DNA from: Bryobacterales bacterium
GTDB taxonomy: Bacteria > Acidobacteriota > Terriglobia > Bryobacterales > Bryobacteraceae
DNA length: 64,000 nt
Assembly: GCA_020846745.1 (NCBI GenBank)
Contig: JADLDI010000131.1
Coordinates: 41,439-105,438 of the forward strand
Reading direction: 5' to 3'
In this document: piece after piece, positions 8,513-16,841 of the stretch
Position numbering within the stretch: position 1 is the first letter of the stretch
How the letters are laid out: every line of letters starts with the position of its first letter
Position numbers and translations under genes: made by a program
The notes under the pieces: model-generated
What the model saw: the letters and a program-made list of their open reading frames with translations, nothing else
Told to the model about the DNA's origin: nothing
Databases searched by the model: none

Positions 8513-8592
8513 CTGAAGAATTTCTGACAGTTACCAGTCAGGCAAAGTTAAGGAAAACTTCAGTAGGCAGCCAATGGACCTCGCTGTAGAAC
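8513..8592 (+). promoter_or_regulatory. Divergent operator between regulator and efflux operon
   Basis: Half-sites TGACAG (8525), AGTCAG (8536), GTTAAG (8547) and CTTCAG (8558) repeat every 11 bp, with a TAGAAC -10 candidate at 8587-8592. The same spacing and bases occur at 5235-5302. In addition, plus-strand CTGAAG (8513) and CTGACA (8524), also 11 bp apart, form a second array in the opposite orientation, facing the regulator gene. This is suggestive of autoregulation. The half-site nearest the promoter abuts the expected -35 position, as in activator-dependent PhoB-type promoters. Confidence 0.75.
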
Positions 8593-8640
8593 AAAGATTG
8601 CACTCCATCGCGAGCCCCCCGGCTCGGCGCCAGGACATTC

Positions 8641-8991
8641 ATGCTGCATCCCGGACCCGCCAAGAAAGTAACGATCCATGTGAACGAGGACACGGCTGCA
8701 CAGCACGATTTCCTCTATAACGAGATTTTCGCATTTCTGCTGGACAAGGGGGTTGCGGGCGCGAGCCTGGTCCGGCCGCAAGCCGGTTTCGGGTTTCATC
8801 ACCGGGTTCACCAAGCGGACGGCGATCTGGCAGGGCGGGAGCATATGCCAGTGCGGATCGAGTTTATCGAATCGGCGGAAAAGGTGGCGAGCTTGATGCC
8901 TGCGCTGTGCGAGTTGCTGGTGGACGGGTTGATTGAAGCGCACGACACTACCATCTACAAAGCGACTGCCACGCGGGAGCCGTCACTGTAA
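8641..8991 (+). CDS. DUF190 domain protein
   Basis: A 116-residue cytoplasmic protein with the DUF190 pattern: an early KVTIHVNED strand, a hydrophobic helix (YNEIFAFLLDKGVAGASLVRP), an Arg/His-rich HHRVH segment, then MPVRIEFIESAEKVASLMPALCELL. DUF190 proteins have a ferredoxin-like, PII-related fold and often sit beside transporters, but their function is not established. It opens the efflux operon; an AGGA lies a few bases before the ATG. Its TAA overlaps the next ATG (TAATG at 8989-8993), so the outer-membrane factor is translationally coupled to it. A regulatory role for the pump is inferred from position only. Confidence 0.85.
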   Translation: MLHPGPAKKVTIHVNEDTAAQHDFLYNEIFAFLLDKGVAGASLVRPQAGFGFHHRVHQADGDLAGREHMPVRIEFIESAEKVASLMPALCELLVDGLIEAHDTTIYKATATREPSL

Positions 8992-10271
8992 TGCGGATCA
9001 GATGGGCAGCCTGCGTAGCGCTGCTTCTCTGCCGCACGCTGGCTGGGCAGCAGGCGCAGCGGGTGACTCTGCAGGAAGCGGAACAGCGTGCCGTGGCGAA
9101 CCATCCGCGCATTGGGTCGGCGGGATTAAACGCGCAGGCCGCGGGGGCGGTGGTGAAGCAGGTGCGGTCTGCGTTCCTGCCGCAACTCACGGGCAACGCA
9201 ACTTCGGTGGGCGCCGATCGGAACACGTCCATCGCAGCGGGCACGTTGCAGACATCGGGGTTAGTGAGCCGCGCCGCCACGGGCGTGGGCGTTTCGCAGT
9301 TGATCACCGATTTCGGGCGCACATCGAAGCTGGCGGAAGCCGCGCGGATCCGGGCGGAAGCACAGGGGCAGAACGTGGCGGCCACACGAGCGCAGGTGCT
9401 GCTCGAAGTGCATCAGGCGTACTACGCGGCGCTGGCTGCCGACGCGGTGCTGGGCGTGGCTCGCGAACGCCTGGAAATGCTGCAGTTGACATTGCGGCAG
9501 GTGCGCGCGCTGGCGGCGAGCAGTTTGAAGTCGACGCTGGATGTGAGCTTCGCGGAAGTGGCGGTATCGGAATCGGAACTGGTGTTGTATCAAGCGGAAA
9601 ACGCGGCGAAGGCGAGCCGCGCGAATCTGGCGGCGGCGATGGGAAATCCTGATCAGACGGAATTGTCGATTGTCGATGTTCAATTACCGGACCGCCTGGC
9701 GGGCGACGTGGAGGCGGCAGTAGGCGACGCACTACGGAACCGTCCCGACCTGAGTGTGTTGAACCTGACACAGTCGGCCGCGGAACGGTTCGCAGAGGCG
9801 GAAAAGAAGCTGCGCTATCCGGCACTAACCGCGGTCGCTGTGGCGGGTACCGTTCCGGTTCATCAAACTAACTTTTCCGATAGCTATAGCGCGGCCGGCG
9901 TGAATATCTCACTGCCGATATTGAACGGGGGGCTGAACAGTGCCCGGCGGGCTGAAGCCGAACTGCGGGCGCGGGCCAGTGCGAAGGACGTACAGTCGCT
10001 GGCTTTACAGATTGGCGCAGCCGTGCGCGTGGCCTGGTTCGACGCGGAGACGGCGTGGCGGCGTCTGGATGTAACCGCCCGGATGACGCAACAGGCAGCC
10101 ACTACGCTGCGGTTGGCGAAGGCGCGATATGAAATCGGGCTAAGCGGCATTCTTGAACTGACGCAGGCCCAGGTGGCGTTAACATCGGCGCAAACGGCCG
10201 GCGCCGGCGCTAAGTACGACTATCTCAGCCGCCTGGCACAACTGAACTACGCGACAGGAGCATTTCGTTGA
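8991..10271 (+). CDS. TolC-family outer-membrane efflux protein
   Basis: A 426-residue exported protein with a signal peptide ending near LAGQQ. It carries two internally similar halves of long alpha-helical heptads (ATRAQVLLEVHQAYYAALAAD and a second copy near residues 320-420), typical of OEP/TolC trimers that form the outer-membrane duct of tripartite pumps. It starts at an ATG overlapping the DUF190 stop, and its own stop overlaps the TTG of the adaptor (TTGA at 10268-10271). The gene order outer-membrane factor, adaptor, permease in one tight operon supports a complete RND pump. Confidence 0.93.
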   Translation: MRIRWAACVALLLCRTLAGQQAQRVTLQEAEQRAVANHPRIGSAGLNAQAAGAVVKQVRSAFLPQLTGNATSVGADRNTSIAAGTLQTSGLVSRAATGVGVSQLITDFGRTSKLAEAARIRAEAQGQNVAATRAQVLLEVHQAYYAALAADAVLGVARERLEMLQLTLRQVRALAASSLKSTLDVSFAEVAVSESELVLYQAENAAKASRANLAAAMGNPDQTELSIVDVQLPDRLAGDVEAAVGDALRNRPDLSVLNLTQSAAERFAEAEKKLRYPALTAVAVAGTVPVHQTNFSDSYSAAGVNISLPILNGGLNSARRAEAELRARASAKDVQSLALQIGAAVRVAWFDAETAWRRLDVTARMTQQAATTLRLAKARYEIGLSGILELTQAQVALTSAQTAGAGAKYDYLSRLAQLNYATGAFR

Positions 10272-11491
10272 TACTCAGACGGGATTGGTTGATCGGTGGG
10301 GCCGCCGTCGCGGTGGCGGCAATCGGCCTGACCGCATGCTCTTCGCGGACGGAAGCAAAGCCGGCCAATGCTAGCACGGTGCAAGCGGCGCAAACGGTGG
10401 TGCCGGTGGCGCAGGTCCGGCGGGCGAATATGGCGAGCCGCACGGTTCTGACGGCGGAGTTCCAGCCGTTCCAGGAAGTGGATGTAATGGCCAAGGTGGC
10501 CGGGTACTTACGGTCGATCAAAGTGGACTTGGGCGATCGCGTGCGCGAAGGACAGGTACTGGGCGAGCTTGAAATACCGGAAATGAACGATGAGATCAGC
10601 AAGGCCGCGGCGATGGTGGAGCAGACCAGTTCAGAGATAGCGGCGGCGAAAGACGAGCTACGGCGTGTGGAGTCCGCGCACGAGATTGCTCACCTGTCGC
10701 ACGCAAGGCTAGAGGCCGTTGCCAAGCGCGAACCGGGGCTGATCCCGCAGCAGGAAGTGGACGAGGTGAAGGCGCGGGACCTTGTGGCCGAGGCGCAGCT
10801 ATCGGCGGCCCGGTCGAAATTGCAAGTGGAGCAGAACAAAGTGCAGGTGGCGCGGGCGGAAGTGACGCGGCTGCGCACGATGAAGAACTACGTCACCATC
10901 ACCGCGCCGTTCACCGGTACGGTTACGAAGCGGTATGCCAATACGGGCGCGATGATTCAGGCCGGTATCTCGTCGCAATCGCAGGCAATGCCACTGGTGC
11001 GCCTATCGCAGATCAGCACATTGCGCTTAAGCTTGCCGGTGCCGGAATCGCTGGTTCCCGGCATTCGCGTTGGCCAGTTGGCCGAAGTTCAAGTCAAATC
11101 GTTGGGCCGGACGTTTGAGGGTCGAGTGGCGCGGCTGGCTTCGAAAGTAGACGCGGCAACGCGGACCATGACCACCGAGGTGGACGTTCCGAATCCGAAC
11201 GGCGTGATCCTGCCGGGCATGTACGCGGAGGTGGCGGTGCAAACAACAAAGCACGATAACGTTCTCACGGTTCCGCTGGATGCGATTGAGCGGGGCACAG
11301 CGGCGCGAGTTTGGACTGTGGACGCGGCGGGCACGATCAATGCGGTACCGGTCGAGTTGGGGATCGAGGATGCACATCGTGTGGAGATCGTCTCCGGGAT
11401 TAACGATCGGGACATGGTGATCATAGGGCGCCGCACCGGACTAAAGCCCGGCGACAAAGCAGTTCCGAAAGTAATCGAGCCAGAGCAGTAG
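10268..11491 (+). CDS. RND efflux periplasmic adaptor (membrane-fusion lipoprotein)
   Basis: A 407-residue HlyD/AcrA-type adaptor. The signal ends in a lipobox (LTACSS near residues 22-27), so it is probably a lipoprotein anchored in the periplasm. A biotinyl-lipoyl half-motif (VDVMAKVAGYLRSIKVDLGDRVREGQVLGEL) is followed by a helical hairpin of about 100 residues. After that come the second lipoyl half and beta-barrel (TITAPFTGTVTKRYANTGAMIQAG) and the membrane-proximal domain. The start is a TTG at 10268 overlapping the previous stop, chosen because it restores the signal peptide. It links the permease at 11501 to the TolC-like duct. Confidence 0.93.
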   Translation: MILRRDWLIGGAAVAVAAIGLTACSSRTEAKPANASTVQAAQTVVPVAQVRRANMASRTVLTAEFQPFQEVDVMAKVAGYLRSIKVDLGDRVREGQVLGELEIPEMNDEISKAAAMVEQTSSEIAAAKDELRRVESAHEIAHLSHARLEAVAKREPGLIPQQEVDEVKARDLVAEAQLSAARSKLQVEQNKVQVARAEVTRLRTMKNYVTITAPFTGTVTKRYANTGAMIQAGISSQSQAMPLVRLSQISTLRLSLPVPESLVPGIRVGQLAEVQVKSLGRTFEGRVARLASKVDAATRTMTTEVDVPNPNGVILPGMYAEVAVQTTKHDNVLTVPLDAIERGTAARVWTVDAAGTINAVPVELGIEDAHRVEIVSGINDRDMVIIGRRTGLKPGDKAVPKVIEPEQ

Positions 11492-11500
11492 CCGCGCACT

Positions 11501-14500
11501 ATGTCCAGATTTGCGATTAGAACCCCGTATTTCATCGTGGTCGCCTGTTTGATCGTAGCGATCATCGGCGCGGTGAGTGTTGTGCGCATGCCGGTGGATA
11601 TGTTCCCGGCCATCAATATTCCTGTTGTTGTGGTGGCGACGTTTTACTCCGGAATGCCGCCCGAGCAGGTAGAAAACAGCATTACGTACCGCCTAGAGCG
11701 CTTTCTTACGTTAGGGAGCGGTATCGAACATATCGAATCGCGATCGCTGACCGGAGTAAGTATTATCAAGGTCTACTTTCACCCCGGGACCAATCCCGAC
11801 GCGGCTGTGGCGATGATCGGCGGCCTGGCGACGGCGGAAATGAGCCGCTTGCCTCCGGGAACGCTGCCGCCCGTGGTCCTGAAATTCGATGCGTCCAGTT
11901 TGCCGGTTTGCCTATTAACTTTGGGCGGCGAAGGCCTTTCCGAGACGCAACTCAAAGACATTGCGCAAAACGTTATACGTAACCAGTTGGCGGGGGTGCC
12001 CGGAGCTTCGGTACCCCAGCCGTTCGGCGGACGCAACCGGCAGATACTGCTCTATGCCGATCCGTTCAAGTTGGAGGCGCATCAACTCAGCCTGATGGAC
12101 GTGGTGCGCACGATCGGCGAATCGAACGTGCTGCTGCCGGCGGGCGACGTGCAAATCGGCCGGTTCGACTACAACATTTACACCAACGGCATGCTGGGCG
12201 GTCCGGCTGAGATCAACCAGGTGCCGCTGAAGATGGTGGGACAGACGCCGGTGCGCGTGGCGGATATCGGCGAAGCCCGCGATTCACAGACCCTCCAGTA
12301 CAACGTCGTTCGTGTGAACGGGCAGCGATCGGTTTACCTGCCCATTCTGAAGCAGGGCGGCGACTCCAACACCATCGAGGTGGTGGACGGCATTCGCACG
12401 AAGGTGGGCAAACTGGCGGACATCCCGGACGCGTTGCGCACGGCAGTGGTGTTCGACCAATCGGAATTTGTGAAGAACGCGATCAAGACGCTGCTGCACG
12501 AAGGCGGATTGGGCTTGTTCCTTACGTCGTTGATGATTCTGATCTTTCTGGGGAGCTTCCGCGCTACGGTCGCCGTGTTCTTTTCGATTCCGCTGTCCGC
12601 ACTGGCAACGTTCATTGCATTACAGATTGGCGGAAGTTCAATCAATACGATGGTGCTGGGCGGGTTGGCTCTGGCCCTGTCGCGACTTATCGATAACTCG
12701 GTGGTGGTGCTCGAGAATATCTACCGTCACCTCGAGATGGGGCACCCGCCCGCGGTGGCGGCCGAGAATGGCGGACGCGAAGTCGCGTTACCGGTGCTGG
12801 CGTCAACGCTTACAACGGTTGTGGTGTTCTTCCCGGTAACAATGCTTTACGGGGTGAGTAAGTATCTGTTTTCGGCTCTTGCTTTAGGCGTCGTATTGTC
12901 GTTATTCGCTTCTTACGCGGTGGCGCTAACCGTCGTACCGCTTTTCTGCGCGCGATTCCTGACCGCCGCCAACATACACGGACACGAGCAATCGCGACGG
13001 AGCTTTGCCGCGCGCTTCAACGATCTGTTCAATCGCGGCTTTAACGGATTTCTGAACGGGTATGACCGGCTGGTGACGAGGACTGTCACGCGCCCATGGC
13101 TGACACTCGCGGGTTTCGCCGTTGCGTTCGGCGTGAGCCTGCTGATTGCCCCGCTCTTGGGACTGGCCTTCTTCCCGATGACCGACGCCGGACAGTTTGT
13201 GATACGCGTGAAAGCGCCATCGGGTACACGCTTACAAGAGACGGAGAACGACATCAAGCGATTGGAGACGTTGATCCGGCGAACGGTACCGGAGCACGAC
13301 TTATCGATGATCGTGTCGAACATCGGCGTGGACCCCGGATTCTCCGCCATCTTCACGAGCAATGCCGCCATGCACACCGCCTATGTGCAGGTCGCTCTAA
13401 AGAGCGATCACGAGGTGGGTAGTTACGAATACATCACGCGGGTGAAAGAGGCAATGCGGCAGGAGTTGCCGCAACTTACCGCGTACTTTGCCTCAGGCAG
13501 CCTGGTGGAATCCACTTTGAACATGGGGTTGGCCGCACCGATCGACGTGCAGATCACCGGCACGGACATGAAGGGCAACTACAAGCTCGCGCTCGATCTC
13601 GCCGCCGATATCCGGAAGCTGAGCGGCGTGGCTGACGTGTTTATTCCGCAGGATCTCGACCAGCCGGCGCTCAGGCTGAACGTCAATCGCATACGCGCAC
13701 GCGAACTTGGGCTAAGCCAGCGGGAGGTGGTCTCGAATGTCATCACGGCGCTTACTTCCAACCAGATGATTGCGCCCAGTTTGTGGCTCGATCCGCGGAA
13801 CGGCAACCCGTACTATCTCGCCGTGCAGTATCCGGAAAAGCAGGTGAAAGAGGTGGGGGACCTGAGCGCCATTCCGTTGCGCGGACCAACATCCACGCAG
13901 CCCACACGGCTCGACATGGTGAGTGAAATCCAGCGCATCGAAGGGCCGACTGAGGTAAACCATTACCAGATCCGGCGCGCTATCGATATCTTTGTGCGGC
14001 CGGCCGGCGAAGACTTGAGCGCTGCCGCCGCGAGCATCGACAACCTGATCGCGAGAACCAGGGCGCCCAAAGGAACGGACCTGACATTACGGGGCATGGT
14101 GCAGAGCATGCGCTCTTCATTCAACAGCTTCGCGATTGGACTGATCCTGTCGGTGGTGCTGCTGTACCTGATCCTGGTGGCCCAGTTCCGGTCGTTTGTC
14201 GACCCGTTTATCATTCTGCTGGCGCTGCCGCCGGGGACTACCGGCGTGTTGCTCACGTTGTGGCTGACCGGCACGACCATCAACGTCATGTCGCTGATGG
14301 GCATCTTAATGCTCGCGGGCGTTGCGCTGTCGAACAGTATCCTGATCGTCGAGTTCGCACACCACCTTATCAACGAGGGGATGAACATCAGCGAAGCAAT
14401 CGTGAGGTCGTGCCGGGTGCGCCTGCGGCCCGTCTTAATGACATCGCTTGCGACAATCATCGGCCTGCTGCCGATGGCGCTCAAGCTCGGCGAAGGGAGC

Positions 14501-14611
14501 GAGGCTTACGCGCCTCTCGCACGAGCGCTGCTTGGCGGCCTTACGGTCTCCGTCGTGTGCACGATTTTCATCGTACCCGCGGGTTTCTACCTCGCGTACC
14601 GGAAAGCTTAG
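11501..14611 (+). CDS. RND-family efflux permease (AcrB/MdtB type)
   Basis: A 1036-residue inner-membrane transporter with the usual twelve-helix, two-large-loop layout and a short N-terminal cytoplasmic start (MSRFAIRTPYFIVVACLIVAII). Length and N-terminal motif (MPVDMFPAINIPVV) fit the drug/hydrophobe branch rather than a heavy-metal CusA. The TM4 proton-relay motif reads LIDNSVVVLENI, so the usual second Asp is Asn399 next to Asp398. In TM10 the usual Lys is Ser944 (LSNSILIVEF). Such substitutions occur in divergent RND subgroups and suggest a modified proton pathway. Its stop overlaps the convergent lexA stop by two bases. The substrate is unknown. Confidence 0.93.
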   Translation: MSRFAIRTPYFIVVACLIVAIIGAVSVVRMPVDMFPAINIPVVVVATFYSGMPPEQVENSITYRLERFLTLGSGIEHIESRSLTGVSIIKVYFHPGTNPDAAVAMIGGLATAEMSRLPPGTLPPVVLKFDASSLPVCLLTLGGEGLSETQLKDIAQNVIRNQLAGVPGASVPQPFGGRNRQILLYADPFKLEAHQLSLMDVVRTIGESNVLLPAGDVQIGRFDYNIYTNGMLGGPAEINQVPLKMVGQTPVRVADIGEARDSQTLQYNVVRVNGQRSVYLPILKQGGDSNTIEVVDGIRTKVGKLADIPDALRTAVVFDQSEFVKNAIKTLLHEGGLGLFLTSLMILIFLGSFRATVAVFFSIPLSALATFIALQIGGSSINTMVLGGLALALSRLIDNSVVVLENIYRHLEMGHPPAVAAENGGREVALPVLASTLTTVVVFFPVTMLYGVSKYLFSALALGVVLSLFASYAVALTVVPLFCARFLTAANIHGHEQSRRSFAARFNDLFNRGFNGFLNGYDRLVTRTVTRPWLTLAGFAVAFGVSLLIAPLLGLAFFPMTDAGQFVIRVKAPSGTRLQETENDIKRLETLIRRTVPEHDLSMIVSNIGVDPGFSAIFTSNAAMHTAYVQVALKSDHEVGSYEYITRVKEAMRQELPQLTAYFASGSLVESTLNMGLAAPIDVQITGTDMKGNYKLALDLAADIRKLSGVADVFIPQDLDQPALRLNVNRIRARELGLSQREVVSNVITALTSNQMIAPSLWLDPRNGNPYYLAVQYPEKQVKEVGDLSAIPLRGPTSTQPTRLDMVSEIQRIEGPTEVNHYQIRRAIDIFVRPAGEDLSAAAASIDNLIARTRAPKGTDLTLRGMVQSMRSSFNSFAIGLILSVVLLYLILVAQFRSFVDPFIILLALPPGTTGVLLTLWLTGTTINVMSLMGILMLAGVALSNSILIVEFAHHLINEGMNISEAIVRSCRVRLRPVLMTSLATIIGLLPMALKLGEGSEAYAPLARALLGGLTVSVVCTIFIVPAGFYLAYRKA

Positions 14612-15234
14612 CGATATTTGCGGAGTACCGCGAGCAGTTTACCCTGGACCTTCACATCCTGGGCCGGAACCATAATGGGGTCCATGGCGGCGTTGGCCGG
14701 TTGCAGCCTGACGACGCCGTCGTCTTCGCGATAGATACGTTTGAGAGTCGTTTCCGAGCCGTTCACGAGCGCCACCACCACGTCGCCGTCGCGCGCGCTC
14801 TCCGAGCGTTCGATCAACACGAAGTCGCCGTCGCAGATGTGGTCGTCGATCATCGATTCACCACGCACCTGCAACGCATAGGTGTCGCGGTCGCCGGTGA
14901 AATCGGCGAAGTTCAACGTGGCCTGGCCTTCGTAGGTCTCCACCGGAGCGCCGGCGGCGATGCGGCCCTGCAGCGGGATGCTGTATGCCGTTTCCACTTG
15001 CGAGCCGCGCATTTCCCGGAAATATCGCGGCGCCAGTTCCAGCGACCGGCTATGGTTGTACGATCGCTTGAGATAACCTTTTTGCGCAAGAATCGAGATA
15101 TGTTTGTGAACCGTGGCCAGCGACGCCAACTCCAAGCCTTTGGCGATCTCTTCAAAACTGGGGCAGTAACCACGCTCCTCAACGAAGCGCGCAATGTAAT
15201 CTAATACTTCCTTCTGCCGTGGGGTAAGAGCCAT
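14608..15234 (-). CDS. lexA: LexA repressor
   Basis: The SOS repressor, 208 residues. A winged-helix DNA-binding domain (residues 1-70, beginning MALTPRQKEVLDYI) is joined to an S24 peptidase domain. The self-cleavage site is Ala94-Gly95 in IAAGAP. The catalytic dyad is Ser127 (RGESMIDDHI) and Lys165 (ETTLKRI). The frame is open upstream to 15477, but the ATG at 15234 gives the normal LexA N-terminus. A good promoter lies immediately upstream (15241-15270), containing an 11-bp direct repeat that is a candidate LexA site. The coding region ends by overlapping the RND permease stop on the other strand. Confidence 0.97.
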   Translation of the reverse strand: MALTPRQKEVLDYIARFVEERGYCPSFEEIAKGLELASLATVHKHISILAQKGYLKRSYNHSRSLELAPRYFREMRGSQVETAYSIPLQGRIAAGAPVETYEGQATLNFADFTGDRDTYALQVRGESMIDDHICDGDFVLIERSESARDGDVVVALVNGSETTLKRIYREDDGVVRLQPANAAMDPIMVPAQDVKVQGKLLAVLRKYR

Positions 15235-15240
15235 GTTTTG

Positions 15241-15270
15241 ATAGTAGGCGAATAAAAAACGAAGTGTCAA
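15241..15270 (-). promoter_or_regulatory. lexA promoter with possible direct-repeat SOS box
   Basis: Read on the minus strand, TTGACA (15265-15270) and TACTAT (15241-15246) are 18 bp apart, a strong sigma-70-type promoter ending seven bases before the lexA ATG. Between them TTCG occurs twice with an 11-bp period (CGAA on the plus strand at 15249-15252 and 15260-15263). This recalls the direct-repeat GTTC-N7-GTTC operator of alphaproteobacterial LexA. The very short leader suggests a nearly leaderless message. Confidence 0.65.
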
Positions 15271-15298
15271 GTCTTTCTTTCGGCTAAACCATTCTGTC

Positions 15299-15946
15299 AT
15301 GAAGAGCTTCTCGACAAACGATCCGCTGGGACCACCTCCGCGCAGTGTACGTGTGAAACGCACAACCCAGCGGAACCTGTTACTTTCCATACTCATTTCC
15401 GTTGCGGGAGTCGCGCTTTGCTTATTTCTTCTACGGCAAGTGCAGCGGCAGGAAGAGCAGCAGGCTCGCCGAAGCATCGAAGGGGAGTATGTTCAGGGAA
15501 AAGTAACTAAGAAATATTCCCGGCGAAACGAGGAGAAGCGGGCCGGCGCCATTGTTGTCGAGTCGACGTTTCATGTCGACTATGAATTCACTGCGGAGGG
15601 TCGGACTATACGCGGAATCGGCCGCATTCGGAAAGGGGTGTGGGATAAGTTACAGGAGGGTGGGCCCGTGGGCGTGTATTACACAGTAGGAAATCCCACA
15701 GTTCACGAGTTAGCCGCTCCGAACGACGCGCGAAACCGGAAGCTTGGGAAAGTTATGTTGTACGCTTGCGGCGCACTCGTGATGGTGTTCCTGCTGGCGA
15801 CGATCGACTACCTGAACCGAATTCGGAGGGAGCAGCGCCAACTGCGGGGTTGGGCGGTTTCGGCGGACGGATTGGAATTAGTTCACCCGGCAAATCGCAC
15901 GGAGAAGGTGCGCTTGGACAAGATCCGCCTGGTGGAAATCGATTAA
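15299..15946 (+). CDS. DUF3592 membrane protein
   Basis: A 215-residue protein with one membrane helix near the N-terminus (NLLLSILISVAGVALCLFLL, ~26-45) and another at about 158-175 (VMLYACGALVMVFLLATIDYL). Between them lies a beta-rich domain (YVQGKVTKKYSRRN... FHVDYEFTAEGRTI... GGPVGVYYTVGNPTVHEL). That pattern, with conversion of a value through a V-x-Y-x-x-x-N-P motif, fits DUF3592. Function is unknown. It is transcribed divergently from lexA, sharing the 64-base intergenic region, so its promoter may be influenced by LexA. Confidence 0.8.
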   Translation: MKSFSTNDPLGPPPRSVRVKRTTQRNLLLSILISVAGVALCLFLLRQVQRQEEQQARRSIEGEYVQGKVTKKYSRRNEEKRAGAIVVESTFHVDYEFTAEGRTIRGIGRIRKGVWDKLQEGGPVGVYYTVGNPTVHELAAPNDARNRKLGKVMLYACGALVMVFLLATIDYLNRIRREQRQLRGWAVSADGLELVHPANRTEKVRLDKIRLVEID

Positions 15947-15968
15947 CCCCGGATGCGCCGCCAGGTTC

Positions 15969-16832
15969 TCAGCGCGCTCCGATCGCCTCGTTCATCGAAC
16001 CTTGGCGGTAACCTTCCAGATCGAGCGTGACGTAATGGAAACCGAGCGGCTTGAATATGGCGGTAAGCTTGCCGGCCATCTCGAGCGTCAACGCCTTTTC
16101 CAACTCGGCGCGGCCGATCTCGATGCGGACGAGTTCGCCGTGATACCGCACCCGGAACTGGCGGAAGCCTAGCTGTTTCACCGCCTCTTCCCCGGCCTCC
16201 ACGGTCTTGATCGTCTCAACCGTCACCGGCGTACCGTAAGGAATACGGGAACTCAGGCACGCTGCCGCAGGGCGGTCCCAGAAGGGTAGCCCGGCCAACC
16301 GGCACAGTTCGCGGATCTCGGGTTTCGTCAGCCCGGCCTCGACCAGCGGCGCCTTCACCTGGTGGATTTTCGCCGCGGACTGTCCGGGACGGTAGTCGCC
16401 CAAATCGTCCTTGTTCACGCCGTACACGATCATCGGATTGCCGCGCTCTGCGGCCAATGCCTCCAACCGCGTGAACAGCTCGTCCTTGCAGTGGAAACAG
16501 CGGTCCTTGTCGTTCTTGACGTAGTCCGGGTTCTCGAACTCGAACGTCGGGATCATCTCGTGGCGGAACCCGCAGACCTTCGCGTATTCGATGGCGTCGC
16601 GCTTGTGCGACTCCGGAATCGAAGCCGAATCGGCCGTCACGGCCAGAGCGTTTCCGCCAAGCGCCTGGTGAGCGGCCCAAGCGAGATAGGCCGAATCCGT
16701 GCCGCCCGAGTAGGCGACAAACACACGGCCGAGCCCACCGAGGATCGACAACAGTTCATCCTGCTTGGCCAGCAGTTGAGACCGATCGAATGTGGGCCGG
16801 CCCGCGGTTCCCAGTGTGACCAGCGCTGCCAT
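15969..16832 (-). CDS. larE: ATP-dependent sacrificial sulfur transferase LarE
   Basis: LarE-type PP-loop enzyme of 287 residues. The pyrophosphatase loop SGGTDS is at residues 42-47, the CFHCKDELF motif at 112-120, and the sulfur-donating Cys192 in AACLSSRIPYG. In Lactobacillus plantarum LarE this cysteine becomes dehydroalanine as it sulfurates the nickel-pincer cofactor precursor of lactate racemase; some homologues use a cluster instead. No larB, larC or larA is visible here, so the partner genes, if any, are elsewhere. It starts nine bases downstream of the gyrA stop and may be co-transcribed with gyrA. Confidence 0.92.
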   Translation of the reverse strand: MAALVTLGTAGRPTFDRSQLLAKQDELLSILGGLGRVFVAYSGGTDSAYLAWAAHQALGGNALAVTADSASIPESHKRDAIEYAKVCGFRHEMIPTFEFENPDYVKNDKDRCFHCKDELFTRLEALAAERGNPMIVYGVNKDDLGDYRPGQSAAKIHQVKAPLVEAGLTKPEIRELCRLAGLPFWDRPAAACLSSRIPYGTPVTVETIKTVEAGEEAVKQLGFRQFRVRYHGELVRIEIGRAELEKALTLEMAGKLTAIFKPLGFHYVTLDLEGYRQGSMNEAIGAR

Positions 16833-16841
16833 AGTTAAATT

